Origin: RH-AL1 sp965198485
GTDB taxonomy: Bacteria > Pseudomonadota > Alphaproteobacteria > Rhizobiales > Beijerinckiaceae
NCBI GenBank assembly: GCA_965198485.1
Contig: CBDAPQ010000005.1
Location: 1,364,001-1,428,000, forward strand
Direction of reading: 5' to 3'
Length of the DNA stretch: 64,000 nucleotides
The notes below the pieces were generated by a model. That model was not told the origin of the DNA and ran no database searches. It worked only from the letters and a program-made list of their open reading frames with translations. Positions within the stretch are counted from its first letter, which is position 1, and every line of letters begins with the position of its first letter. Below, piece by piece: positions 1 through 9,605 of this stretch. Made by a program: the position numbers and the translations under genes.

Positions 1-412
1 GCAGCCACAGGCGGGCGACGCCCTCCATTGCCGTGGCCAACGCCACCATTGGGGCGGCGGGCAGGGCGAGGCAGATGTTGCCGCCCACTGTCGCCATCGC
101 CCAGACCTTGAAGGAGCCGAGCAGCGCGTGGCAGCAGGCTTCCACGATGCTCAGGGCGCGGTGCTCCGGGGCCCAGATTGTGGCGTAGAGCGTCGCGAAG
201 CTACAGGTCGCAGCTATGGCGACACCGCCGTCCGGCAACGGCTCGATCGGCGCCCATTGGAGTGTCGCGAGGTCGAGGAGAGTGTCGACGCCGGGCTGCG
301 GCTCGGAGAACAACCAGGTCCCGCCCGCGAGCCATGCGCCGCCCGGCCGCCAAGCCTTGAGGTCGGATCGAGTGAGCAGGGGAATGTGGTCGCGGACGGT
401 GTTGAGATCCAA
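1..412 (-). CDS. FAD-binding subunit of a molybdopterin dehydrogenase (xanthine dehydrogenase/CoxM type), partial
   Basis: The reading frame runs off the left edge of the window, so only about 137 N-terminal residues are visible. It begins MDLNTVRD, the usual opening of short FAD-binding subunits of molybdenum hydroxylases, and contains AGGTWLF (FAD phosphate loop, roughly residues 30-36) and ATVGGNICLA near residue 113, the second flavin-contacting glycine motif of this family. The start is a TTG at 412, the only start codon between an in-frame stop just upstream and the conserved N-terminus. Such subunits carry electrons from a molybdenum centre to NAD or another acceptor, commonly on purines. 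The divergent neighbour is 8-oxoguanine deaminase, which supports a role in purine breakdown. The large molybdenum and 2Fe-2S subunits, if present, must lie outside the window. Confidence 0.8.
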   Translation of the reverse strand, partial: MDLNTVRDHIPLLTRSDLKAWRPGGAWLAGGTWLFSEPQPGVDTLLDLATLQWAPIEPLPDGGVAIAATCSFATLYATIWAPEHRALSIVEACCHALLGSFKVWAMATVGGNICLALPAAPMVALATAMEGVARLWL

Positions 413-485
413 GAGTCTACGCTATCCCAGCCGGATCCGTGTCGCCCAACCGCTGCAAGTTCGAGACCGACGGCCTCGGCGCCCC

Positions 486-704
486 TCAGCGAGGCCGATG
501 GTAGCGGTGGAGATGCATGCGCCTCTGGACCCGGAACTGCTTGCCGCGTGGGTCGATCGGCAGCGTCTGCGCCAAAGTCCCGCCCTTCGGTACCGTGCGC
601 GACTGAGCATAGGAATTGCTCGCGGTGCCGCACAGGAGAAGTCCGAGGCTGAAGGCCGCGATGAAGAAGCTGAAGGAACGCTCCGCATGACCGAGGGGTC
701 GCAC
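486..704 (-). CDS. small secreted protein, hypothetical
   Basis: A 72-residue frame starting with GTG at 704. Residues 10-30 form a signal-peptide-like stretch (FSFFIAAFSLGLLLCG) followed by an AQS cleavage-like site near residue 33; the rest is short, basic and histidine-rich at the end (MHLHRYH). No family is recognised. It sits between the FAD-subunit gene on the same strand and the divergent 8-oxoguanine deaminase. Support comes only from the convincing signal sequence and its position in an otherwise empty 370-base gap; the start codon is uncertain because the frame stays open upstream into the antisense of the deaminase gene. Confidence 0.35.
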   Translation of the reverse strand: MRPLGHAERSFSFFIAAFSLGLLLCGTASNSYAQSRTVPKGGTLAQTLPIDPRGKQFRVQRRMHLHRYHRPR

Positions 705-785
705 GGCCAACGGAGCAACACAGGTAAAGGTGCGTTCTCGTACCATCGCTTCGGCGTCGGTGCCGCCTTCGTGGGCGCGTGAGGG

Positions 786-2123
786 GTGGCGCAGCGTCTG
801 TGGATCCGTGATCCCCTCGCGATCTTCGCCGAGGGGGCCGAGGGCGGCCTCGTCGTCGAGGACGGCCGCATCGTCGAGCTGGTCGCGCGCGGCGCCGCGC
901 CGGTCGCGGCCTGCGATGGCGTCTTCGACGCCGGCCGGCACGTCGTCATCCCCGGCCTCGTCAACGCCCACCATCATTTCTACCAGACCCTGACCCGCGC
1001 CCATCCGAAGGCGCTCGACAAGGAGCTGTTCGGCTGGCTGCAGGCGCTCTATCCCGTCTGGGCGCGGCTCACGCCCGAGGGTTTTCGCGTCGCGGTGCGG
1101 CTCGCCCTGGCCGAACTGCTGCTGTCGGGCTGCACCACGGCGGCCGACCACCACTACCTGTTCCCGGCGCGGCTCGAGCACGCCATCGATATCGAGGTCG
1201 AGGAGGCGCTGGCGCTCGGCATTCGCATGACGGTGACGCGCGGCTCGATGAACCGCTCGCAGAAGGACGGCGGCCTGCCGCCCGACGGCGTGGTGCAGGA
1301 CGAGGAGACCATCCTCCTCGATAGCGAGCGCGCGCTGTCGCGCTACCACGATCCCGCCGCTGGCAGCCGCATCCAGATCGGGCTGGCGCCTTGCTCGCCG
1401 TTTTCGGTCACGCCGAGCCTGATGCGGCGCACGGCCGAGCTCGCCGCGAGATTCGACGCGCCGCTGCACACCCATCTCGGCGAGACGCGCGACGAGGAGG
1501 ACTTCTGCCGCTCGATCTACCAGTGCCGCCCGGTCGACCTGCTCGAGGAGACCGGCTGGCTGCACGGCCGCACCTGGCTCGCGCACGGCATTCATTTCGA
1601 CGCCGGCGAGATCGGCCGGCTCGGCCGGCACGGCGTCGGAATCTGCCATTGCGCGACATCCAACATGGTGTTGGCCTCGGGCATTTGCGCCACGCGCGAC
1701 CTCGAGGCGGCCGGCAGCCCCGTCGGCCTCGGCGTCGACGGTTCGGCCTCGAACGATTCCTCCAACATGATGGAGGCGCTGCGCCATGCGCTGATGATCG
1801 GGCGGCTGCGCTACGGTGCGGCGGCGCTGTCGCACAAAGACGTGCTGCGCTGGGGCACGCAGGGCTCGGCGCACTGCCTCGGGCGCTCCGACATCGGCGT
1901 CATTGCGCCGGGCTACGAGGCCGACCTCGCGCTGTTCACGCTCGACCAGCCGCGCTTCTCCGGCCACCACGACCCGCTCGCCGCGCTCGTGCTGTGCGGC
2001 GCGCACCGCGCCGACCGGGTGATGGTGGGTGGGCAGTGGCGGGTGACCAACGGCGCGGTGGTCGGGCTCGACCTCGGCGCGCTTATGGCGGAGCACGGCG
2101 CGGCCGCGCGGATGTTCGAGTAG
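786..2123 (+). CDS. 8-oxoguanine deaminase (amidohydrolase superfamily)
   Basis: A cytosolic metal-dependent amidohydrolase of 445 residues, the usual length. It matches the 8-oxoguanine deaminase / hydroxydechloroatrazine ethylaminohydrolase branch: the metal-binding HHH at 62-64 (NAHHHFYQT), HTHLGET at 228-234 with the next metal histidine and the catalytic glutamate, HGIH at 267-270, and GVDGSASND at 316-324 with the metal aspartate. The reaction expected is hydrolytic deamination of 8-oxoguanine to urate, which feeds purine catabolism. The GTG start at 786 is chosen because the protein opens directly with the N-terminal beta strand (LWIRDPLAIF). The divergent FAD-subunit gene on its left is consistent with a purine degradation neighbourhood. 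Substrate assignment rests on family resemblance. Confidence 0.9.
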   Translation: MAQRLWIRDPLAIFAEGAEGGLVVEDGRIVELVARGAAPVAACDGVFDAGRHVVIPGLVNAHHHFYQTLTRAHPKALDKELFGWLQALYPVWARLTPEGFRVAVRLALAELLLSGCTTAADHHYLFPARLEHAIDIEVEEALALGIRMTVTRGSMNRSQKDGGLPPDGVVQDEETILLDSERALSRYHDPAAGSRIQIGLAPCSPFSVTPSLMRRTAELAARFDAPLHTHLGETRDEEDFCRSIYQCRPVDLLEETGWLHGRTWLAHGIHFDAGEIGRLGRHGVGICHCATSNMVLASGICATRDLEAAGSPVGLGVDGSASNDSSNMMEALRHALMIGRLRYGAAALSHKDVLRWGTQGSAHCLGRSDIGVIAPGYEADLALFTLDQPRFSGHHDPLAALVLCGAHRADRVMVGGQWRVTNGAVVGLDLGALMAEHGAAARMFE

Positions 2124-2363
2124 AATCCCGGGAAGGCGGGCGCAGGACTCGGCGGCGGAATAGAGCGTCGCGCCGGCGCAATGAAGGAAGCGGGCACGAA
2201 GGCGGTGCCGCCGTGATAACGCCAAGCGATGTAATCTGCTTCGACCGTGCGTTCCTTGCGGTCATCGAAGTCGATGCCTCGCGGCTCAATCCGATCGCGC
2301 GCGGCCGACGAGGTTGAAGCGCCATCGTGGAAAGCGCAAAGTGGCCTTTTGCAGGAGGCGAGC

Positions 2364-2567
2364 ATGGCCGAGATCGATCTCGAAAACGAAGAGCAGGCTC
2401 GCTCGCTTGCCGAGAGGCTCGATGCGATCGTCGCGGTTTATAAGATCAAAGGAACGGCCTCGCGCGAGCGGGCCGAGGTCTTGCAAAAGCACCAGTCTCT
2501 TATCGACCATTCGCTCGCCGCGCCGGGCAACCGGCAGGACGTCGAGGGTGCGGTCACCGGGAGCTGA
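2364..2567 (+). CDS. small hypothetical protein
   Basis: A 67-residue acidic, probably helical protein (EIDLENEEQARSLAERLD near the start). The ATG at 2364 follows a good ribosome binding site (AGGAGG at 2352-2357). Its stop codon overlaps a possible ATG of the next, decayed toxin-like frame (TGATG at 2565-2569), an arrangement common in toxin-antitoxin pairs. The protein does not resemble a known antitoxin clearly enough to be named one, so the pairing is an inference from position and size. Confidence 0.5.
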   Translation: MAEIDLENEEQARSLAERLDAIVAVYKIKGTASRERAEVLQKHQSLIDHSLAAPGNRQDVEGAVTGS

Positions 2568-2868
2568 TGGGACGACCTCCACTTCCGCGCGATTATCTGC
2601 CAGGAAACCTCACGGACTAGGCACTTCAGGATCTCGATGATCTTTTGGCATCGGCAGGGCAACTGGCCGGCCAGATGCGACGCGTCGAGAGATGCGCTTT
2701 TCTGGAACTTCTACCTCATCGAGCAAGGGGTCTCTCTCGGGCATCAAGACGAAGGCGAACGTGAAGTTCGTCGCCGTCGACCGCTACGTCGTCGCCTATG
2801 ACGAGACCGCGAAGATCGTGCTGACCATTCTCCACGGGCGTCGCGACCTTCCGAAGCTTTTCCCTTGA
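2567..2868 (+). pseudogene. decayed RelE/ParE-family toxin remnant
   Basis: The 3' half of this stretch (intact frame from an ATG at 2692, 58 residues) ends in the typical C-terminus of a RelE/ParE toxin: a VDRYVVAYDE strand, then VLTILHGRRDLPKLF, where HGxRDL is the family's hallmark. Upstream, pieces that could supply the N-terminal part lie in other frames and are interrupted by a stop (the frame starting at 2567 ends after 17 codons). The likeliest reading is a type II toxin gene broken by small indels beside its former partner. A functional short protein from 2692 is unlikely because the fold would lack its N-terminal helices. Confidence 0.55.
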
Positions 2869-2975
2869 GGGTCGCCGAAGCGCGGGGCTTGCCGCCTTGT
2901 CACCCTGCGCCGCCGCCCCTAAGGACCGGGCACCGCTCTTGCTTTCGCCGCCCTTGAGCTCTTGCGCCCACCGCC

Positions 2976-4229
<1,254 letters not shown>

Positions 4230-4906
4230 CCTGACCTCGGGCCTCACCTTCCCGGCCTACCGGCTCGTCATCCTCGACTTCGACGGCACGCTGGCCGACA
4301 GCGGCGAGTGGTTCGCGCGCGTCCTCAACCCGGTCGCGCGGCGCTACCGCTTCCGCCAGATCTCGCGCGAGGAGCTGGAGGCGATGCGCGGCGAGCCGCC
4401 CGCCGCCATGCTGCGGCGCCTGCGCGTGGCGCGCTGGAAGCTGCCGCTCATCGCCCGCCACATGCGCGGACTGATGGCGCGCGACATCGCCGAGATCTCG
4501 CTGTTTTCCGGCGTCGCCGCGCTGCTCGAGGCGCTGAGCCGGGCCGGCGTGCCGCTGGCCATCGTCAGCTCCAACGCCGAAGCCAACGTGCGTGGCGTAC
4601 TCGGGCCGGAGCTCAGCGCCCACATCGACCATTTCGCCTGTGGCTCCTCGTTGTTCGGCAAGGCGCCGAAGATCCGCCGGCTGGTCAAGCGCTGCGGGGT
4701 GCCGCCCTTATCCGTGCTGGCGATCGGCGACGAGATCCGCGACATCGACGCGGCCGAGGCGGCGGGCGTGGCCTCCGGCGCTGTCGCGTGGGGCTACGCC
4801 CATCCCGATGCGCTGCGGGCGCGCCGGCCGACGTGGATGTTCGAGCGGGCCGGCGACGTCGCCGACGCGGTGCTGGCGCCCGACCTGGCCGCGGCCGACC
4901 GCTGAG

Positions 4907-4936
4907 GCTTTTCCGTCGCCCGCTCGCGGGAAAAGC
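4907..4936 (+). terminator. hairpin terminator after argG-HAD unit
   Basis: Perfect 8-bp inverted repeat, GCTTTTCC at 4907-4914 and GGAAAAGC at 4929-4936, with a 14-base G+C-rich loop, starting two bases after the HAD stop codon. No long T-run follows, so intrinsic termination may be partial. Confidence 0.5.
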
Positions 4937-5197
4937 TCTTCACGTGATCGGCCACCAAAATGGACAGTTCTATCCCGGCGGCGCCATGACGGTCCTAACG
5001 CGGGTCAACCGCGTCGTCTCTCAGGCGATGATAGAGCCGATCAGTTTGCGCTTAGCGGCGGTTGGCGAAGACTTCAGCCATTGTCCTCGAGCTGAGCGTC
5101 AGCCGAGTCGACATGAACTTCGTTCAAAATCCTTGCTCCTGGTGTCAGACCACGTTAGCTTGCGCTTGAACAAAGTTCATAAACGAGGTGCTGCACG

Positions 5198-5866
5198 ATG
5201 GATCGCTTTCAAAGAACTCTCTCGGATCTCTTCCTGCCACGAGCTAGGCAGCTGTCCGAGCTCGACCGGTTGATCGCCGCCGCCGGCTTGGCTCACGTCG
5301 CGGCTCGTCGTGGACTGGCGCTCGCGATGGCCGAGGAAGAGCGCGAGGCGACCCGGCGCGACGCGTTCGTCGATCGCGCCGCCGATCTCGAAGGCCGCGC
5401 CCTGGAGGCGCTCGCCGCCGGACGCGAGGACCTCGCGACGCGCGCCGCCGAAGCGATCGCCGTGATGGAGACAGAGGTCGCGGCCTCGGAAGCGGCGGCG
5501 ACCCGCTTCGCCGTCAAGGTGGCGGCGGCGCGCCGCGAGGTCGACGCGCAACGCCGTCGCCTCGCCGATCTCGACCGCGGCCGGCGCCTCGCCAAGGTCG
5601 GCGCCGCGCTGCATGCCGCCGGCCCCGCGCCCGACGGCGTGCCGCTGCTCTCGCGCGCCGAGGCCGCGCTGACCGCGCTGGAGGTCGCGCAGGCCGGCGA
5701 CGAGGCCGTCGCCCGCGAGTTCGCGCCGTCGGCGGAGACGCTGGCGGACGATATGGCGGAGGCCGGCTTCGGCCGGCCTACCCGCACCCTGGCGAGCGAC
5801 GTGCTGGCGCGGCTGCGCGCCCGCGCCATGCCCGTTCTGCCGCAGCCGGCGACACCCCGAGGCTGA
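5198..5866 (+). CDS. PspA/IM30-like coiled-coil envelope-stress protein
   Basis: A 222-residue protein, nearly all helix, rich in Ala, Arg and Glu with heptad-like spacing (two long coiled-coil segments, about 20-75 and 75-135), as in PspA/IM30 membrane-remodelling proteins. There is no signal peptide or membrane segment; PspA proteins act on the inner leaflet of the cytoplasmic membrane. The sequence is divergent from E. coli PspA, so the assignment is by architecture and by its partner: the next gene, 33 bases downstream, encodes a small YiaA-type membrane protein, a pairing seen in alphaproteobacteria. The start ATG at 5198 opens directly into a plausible amphipathic helix (MDRFQRTLSDLF). 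Confidence 0.65.
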   Translation: MDRFQRTLSDLFLPRARQLSELDRLIAAAGLAHVAARRGLALAMAEEEREATRRDAFVDRAADLEGRALEALAAGREDLATRAAEAIAVMETEVAASEAAATRFAVKVAAARREVDAQRRRLADLDRGRRLAKVGAALHAAGPAPDGVPLLSRAEAALTALEVAQAGDEAVAREFAPSAETLADDMAEAGFGRPTRTLASDVLARLRARAMPVLPQPATPRG

Positions 5867-5899
5867 TCCTCCCGATCCGCAACGCAAAGGAACACGATC

Positions 5900-6172
5900 A
5901 TGGACAACGATTTGCCTGCCGTCGAACGCCCCACCTCCGCCTGGCTGGTGTTCGGCTACGCCTCCTTCGCGCTCTCGATCGTCATGGTCGGCGCCGGCAT
6001 CCTGCTGCTGCCGATGGACTGGTGGGTGCGCGGCTATTTCGCGATGGGCGCGGTGCTGCTCATCCAATCGTGCTTCGCGCTCGCCAAGAACCTGCGCGAC
6101 GTCCACGAGGCCGGCCGATTCATCAACCGCATCGAGACCGCGCGCACGGAGCGCCTGCTGCGCGAGGCGTGA
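5900..6172 (+). CDS. YiaA/YiaB-family small inner-membrane protein
   Basis: A 90-residue protein with two membrane helices (about 13-35 and 40-62) joined by a short WWVRGYFAMG turn, the YiaA/YiaB two-helix domain, and a charged cytosolic tail (KNLRDVHEAGRFINRIET). A clear ribosome binding site (AAAGGA at 5885-5890) precedes the ATG. It is 33 bases behind the PspA-like gene and probably co-transcribed with it; the arrangement suggests it is the membrane partner of that protein. The biochemical function of the family is unknown. Confidence 0.8.
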   Translation: MDNDLPAVERPTSAWLVFGYASFALSIVMVGAGILLLPMDWWVRGYFAMGAVLLIQSCFALAKNLRDVHEAGRFINRIETARTERLLREA

Positions 6173-6301
6173 GGCCACGTCGCTGAAGCGGACGATAATG
6201 CGGAGCCGCTTCGCGACGCTTAAGTGCCTGTCTTCGCCCCGGCCCTGCGGCCAGTGCGAAGGCGGCCGAGCCGGATGGCGCCTCCTCAGGGGGACGCCGC
6301 C

Positions 6302-7093
6302 TCATGCCTTGGCGTCGCCGAAGGCGCGGCCGATCACCGGCGTCGAGGGCGAGGCCATGTCGCGCGGCTCCATCGCGCCGGCGATATAGCCGAGCCGCCC
6401 GGCCTCGACCGCCAGCGCGAAAGCTCGCGCCATGGCGACGGGATCGACCGCCTTGGCGATCGCGGTATTGAGCAGCACGGCGTCGTAGCCGAGTTCCATG
6501 GCCTCGGCGGCGTGCGACGGCGTGCCCAGTCCGGCGTCGACCACCAGCGGTACGCCGGGGAAATGCCCACGCAGTGCCTTGAGCCCGTAGCGATTGTTGA
6601 GGCCGCGCGCCGAACCGATCGGCGCGCCCCAGGGCATCAGCACCTCGCAGCCGGCGCCGAGCAGCCGCTCGGCCACCACGAGGTCCTCGGTGCAATAGGG
6701 GAACACCTGGAAGCCGTCGCGCGACAGCGTCTCCGCCGCCTCGACAAGGCCGAAAGGATCGGGCTGCAGCGTATCGTCCTCGCCGATGACCTCGAGCTTG
6801 ATCCAGGGCGTGCCGAACACCTCGCGCGCCATCTGCGCGGTGGTGATCGCCTCCTTGGCCGTGCGGCAGCCGGCGGTGTTGGGCAGCACCTGGACGCCGA
6901 GCTCGCGGATGAGCGCCCAGAAGCGCTCGCCGGAGCGTCCCGCTCCCGACTCGCGGCGCAGCGACACCGTAACGACCGCGGCGCCGGCGGCGCGAACGCT
7001 CTCGGCCATGGTCTTGGGAGAGGGGAACAGCGCCGTGCCGCAGATCAATCGCGAGACCACGGGCGTGTCGTAGAAAACCAGGCGGTCGGTCAT
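6302..7093 (-). CDS. thiG: thiazole synthase
   Basis: Forms the thiazole phosphate moiety of thiamine from deoxyxylulose 5-phosphate, dehydroglycine and the thiocarboxylate of ThiS. The 263-residue TIM-barrel protein has the Schiff-base lysine (K99 in WIKLEVI), the LPNTAGCRTA block at 70-79, and the phosphate-binding PWGAPIGS and DAGLGTPSHAA segments. Length and motifs are complete. It stands alone: no thiC, thiO, thiS or thiE is next to it within the window, although these are often clustered in alphaproteobacteria. No TPP riboswitch was recognised in the roughly 320 bases upstream. Confidence 0.97.
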   Translation of the reverse strand: MTDRLVFYDTPVVSRLICGTALFPSPKTMAESVRAAGAAVVTVSLRRESGAGRSGERFWALIRELGVQVLPNTAGCRTAKEAITTAQMAREVFGTPWIKLEVIGEDDTLQPDPFGLVEAAETLSRDGFQVFPYCTEDLVVAERLLGAGCEVLMPWGAPIGSARGLNNRYGLKALRGHFPGVPLVVDAGLGTPSHAAEAMELGYDAVLLNTAIAKAVDPVAMARAFALAVEAGRLGYIAGAMEPRDMASPSTPVIGRAFGDAKA

Positions 7094-7413
7094 GACGCTT
7101 CATAGCGGATCGCGCTGCCGGGGTGAAGCGAGGGGTGGCATCGCCCGAGAGCTGTGCAAGCGCGAAGCCTCGGCCCGTGGTGCCCACTCTCGCGGGCGTG
7201 GACCAAATCTTCGGCGCAGATCGGTCACAGCAACGCTACGTCAACGTCTTGAAGTTTTAATCCGTTTGGTAGGAACCTCGAACTAAGTGGTTGGCACCGC
7301 TCGGTTCCCACTTCGGAAATATTAAGCTTTGGCCATGCGAGAACTTCAGTCCGATCGCTTCGTGCATATTCATGTCGGTCGGTCGGACCGCCGACGCGAA
7401 CGGAGACGAACCC
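7094..7413. other. intergenic region between thiG and fasciclin gene, promoters unresolved
   Basis: This 320-base gap lies between the divergent thiG and fasciclin-domain genes and must hold both promoters. The half nearer the fasciclin gene is noticeably less G+C-rich (7240-7330). No TPP-riboswitch core, tRNA or credible extra gene was seen. Confidence 0.4.
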
Positions 7414-7968
7414 ATGACCTTGAACAAGACCTTTGCCCTGGCGATCCTGCTCGCCGGCTCGACCGCCCTGGCCGGCCCTGCCTTTGCCGAGAACCCGATG
7501 GTGGGCGGCGCACCGATGTCCACCAGCAAGAATATCGTGCAGAATGCCTTGAACTCGAAGGACCACACCACCCTCGTCGCCGCCGTGAAGGCCGGCGGCC
7601 TCGTCGACACGCTGGAGGGCAAGGGCCCGTTCACCGTGTTCGCACCGACCAACGAGGCCTTCGCCGCGCTGCCCGGCGGCACCGTCGACACGCTGCTGAA
7701 GCCGGAGAACAAGGCCAAGCTCGACGGCGTGCTGACCTACCACGTGCTCGCCGGCAACATGAGCACCAAGGCCATCCAGGAGAAGATCAAGGAAGGCCAC
7801 GGCAAGGCCATGCTGAAGACGGTCGAGGGAAGCGACCTGATCGCCCGCGACAAGGACGGCAAGATCGAGCTCGAGGGAGCCAAGGGCTCGCATGCCACGA
7901 TCACCATCGCCAACGTCGAGCAGTCAAACGGCGTCATCCAGGTCGTCAACGGCGTCCTGCTGCCCTGA
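7414..7968 (+). CDS. secreted fasciclin (FAS1) domain protein
   Basis: A 184-residue exported protein. A signal peptide covers residues 1-25 (hydrophobic ALAILLAGSTALAG, cleavage after AFA), followed by a single FAS1 domain with the conserved GPFTVFAPTNEAF block near 70-82, the YHVLAG strand and the closing NGVIQVVNGVLLP. FAS1 domains mediate adhesion or carbohydrate/protein contacts; bacterial single-domain forms are usually periplasmic or extracellular and of unknown specific role. The ATG at 7414 follows GGAGACGAA, a usable ribosome binding site, and gives a clean signal peptide; the longer in-frame start at 7291 would bury it. A strong hairpin follows the stop. Confidence 0.92.
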   Translation: MTLNKTFALAILLAGSTALAGPAFAENPMVGGAPMSTSKNIVQNALNSKDHTTLVAAVKAGGLVDTLEGKGPFTVFAPTNEAFAALPGGTVDTLLKPENKAKLDGVLTYHVLAGNMSTKAIQEKIKEGHGKAMLKTVEGSDLIARDKDGKIELEGAKGSHATITIANVEQSNGVIQVVNGVLLP

Positions 7969-7974
7969 TCCTGC

Positions 7975-7996
7975 CGGGCCGCCTGCGGGCGGCCCG
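7975..7996. terminator. bidirectional hairpin between convergent genes
   Basis: GGGCCGCC at 7976-7983 pairs perfectly with GGCGGCCC at 7988-7995, and the flanking C7975 with G7996. It fills the 30-base gap between the stop codons of the convergent fasciclin and MFS genes and could stop transcription from both sides. There is no T-run. Confidence 0.55.
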
Positions 7997-7998
7997 CC

Positions 7999-9414
7999 TC
8001 ACGCCGTCCTTTGTGTCAGCCGGCCCGGCGAGAGCCGCGACAGGCTGGCGAGCGCGGCGACGAGGCTGAAGCCGGCGGCGAGCGCGAGATCGACGGTCTC
8101 CGCCCGCGCCGGCAGCAGCCGGAACACGCTGGCCGCCAGCATGGTGCCGAGGGTAAAGCCGAGCAGGCGGGCAACGGCGAGCATGCCGCCGGCCGCCCCG
8201 GCCCGCGCCCGCGGCGCGCTCGACAGCATGGCGCGGTTGTTGGGCGCCTGGAAGAACCCGAAACCGAAGCCGCATAGCGCCATGCGCCAGACGATGTCGG
8301 CGGAGGTGGCGTGAAGCGGCATGACCGCCAGCAGGGTGAGCCCGGCCGCAAGCGCAGTGAGACCCAGCGCGCCGAGCACCGCCGCCGGCCAGCGGTCCGA
8401 CAACCATCCCGCGAGCGGCGCCGCCGCCCCCAGCGCCACCGGCCAGGCGGTCATGAGCAGGCCGGTCTGCACCGCGTCGCGCCCGAGCGTCGTCTCGAAG
8501 TAGAAAGGCAGCGAGACGAAGGCCAGCATGTAGGCGGTGAACGAGCAGATCGACGTCGCGACCGAGAGGGTGAAGACGGGAAGCCTGAAGAGGTCGAGCG
8601 GGATCAGAGGCTGGCGCGCGCGCCGTTCCCGCCGCCACAGCGCCACGCCGGCGGCCAGCGCCACGGCGATCTCGAGCGCCGCGATCACGTCGCCGGCCCG
8701 GCTGTGGGCGAAGCCGTCGGCGCCGATGAAGACGAGACCGAAGAGCAGGGCGTTGAGCGCGGCGCTGATCCAGTCCAGCGGGCGGTCGGCCAGCGGCGAA
8801 TCCGGCAGCGCGCGGGCGGCCAGCACCAGGTTGACGATCCCGAGCGGCACGTTGACGGCGAACAGCCATTCCCAAGAGCCCAGCGACAGGATGCCCGAGG
8901 CCACCGTCGGGCCGATCGCCGCGGCGAAGGAGACCACCAGCGCGTTCAGCCCGACGCCGCGGCCGAGCTTGGCCTGCGGGTAGGTGTAGCGCACCAGCGC
9001 CCCGTTCATGCTCATGATGCCCGAGGCGCCGACGCCCTGCAGCACGCGCGAGAGCACCAGCGCGGTGAGGCTGTGCGACAGCGCGCAGGCGAGCGAGCCC
9101 AAGGTGAAGACCACCAGCCCGAAGAGGTAGACGCGGCGGTAGCCGAGCTTCTCGCCCAGCGCCGCGAAGGGCAGCAGCGTGACCACCGTGGCGAGCTGGT
9201 AGGCGTTGATCACCCACGTCGCCGCCGCCGGTGAGGCGCCGAGCTGGTGCGCGATGGTGGGCAGCGCGACGTTGGCCACCGCGGAATCGAGCACGGCCAT
9301 GGTGATGCCGATTCCGATCGCGAGCATCGACCAGTAGCGCCGCGGCACCGGAAGCCCGTCTGCCGCGACACCTCCAGGCGAGGGTGACGACGATAGAGGG
9401 TGAGGAGCGAGCAT
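7999..9414 (-). CDS. MFS transporter, DHA2 (14-TMS) drug exporter type
   Basis: A 471-residue inner-membrane exporter with about 14 hydrophobic segments. Family marks of the EmrB/QacA (DHA2) group are present: the first helix motif LDSAVANVALPTIAHQL, motif A-like GEKLGYRRVYLFG in the first loop, motif B-like LVLSRVLQGVGASGI, and a second-half loop GWLSDRW. Such proteins expel lipophilic or cationic compounds in exchange for protons; the substrate here is unknown. No regulator or membrane fusion partner is adjacent. It converges on the fasciclin gene across a shared hairpin. Confidence 0.92.
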   Translation of the reverse strand: MLAPHPLSSSPSPGGVAADGLPVPRRYWSMLAIGIGITMAVLDSAVANVALPTIAHQLGASPAAATWVINAYQLATVVTLLPFAALGEKLGYRRVYLFGLVVFTLGSLACALSHSLTALVLSRVLQGVGASGIMSMNGALVRYTYPQAKLGRGVGLNALVVSFAAAIGPTVASGILSLGSWEWLFAVNVPLGIVNLVLAARALPDSPLADRPLDWISAALNALLFGLVFIGADGFAHSRAGDVIAALEIAVALAAGVALWRRERRARQPLIPLDLFRLPVFTLSVATSICSFTAYMLAFVSLPFYFETTLGRDAVQTGLLMTAWPVALGAAAPLAGWLSDRWPAAVLGALGLTALAAGLTLLAVMPLHATSADIVWRMALCGFGFGFFQAPNNRAMLSSAPRARAGAAGGMLAVARLLGFTLGTMLAASVFRLLPARAETVDLALAAGFSLVAALASLSRLSPGRLTQRTA

Positions 9415-9605
9415 GGCCCGCGTCTTAGCGGGGTTCGCGCTGATGGGAAACCAGGAGAGCGCGGCATGCGAAGGCTCGGCCGATGCCAGACGGCGGCCTC
9501 TCGACGGCTTAACGATAACCCGTCGATCGTGTCGCCGCGCGCCTCGAGATCTGGCAAAATCCCTTAGCGTCGATCACCGTCTCGCGGTCGACCCCAGGGG
9601 CCCAC

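Noticed and set aside
486..2225. Minus-strand 579-codon open frame over the deaminase gene
   Set aside because: It is mostly the antisense of a clear amidohydrolase gene; Arg/Ala/Val-rich composition is typical of shadow frames in G+C-rich DNA. Only its last part (486-704) was kept as a possible small gene.
4937..5197. Possible gene between the HAD hydrolase and PspA-like genes
   Set aside because: The open frame there has no domain similarity and continues into the PspA-like gene in a different frame; treated as promoter region.
7094..7260. Possible TPP riboswitch upstream of thiG
   Set aside because: The conserved CUGAGA and related core segments are not present on the minus strand.
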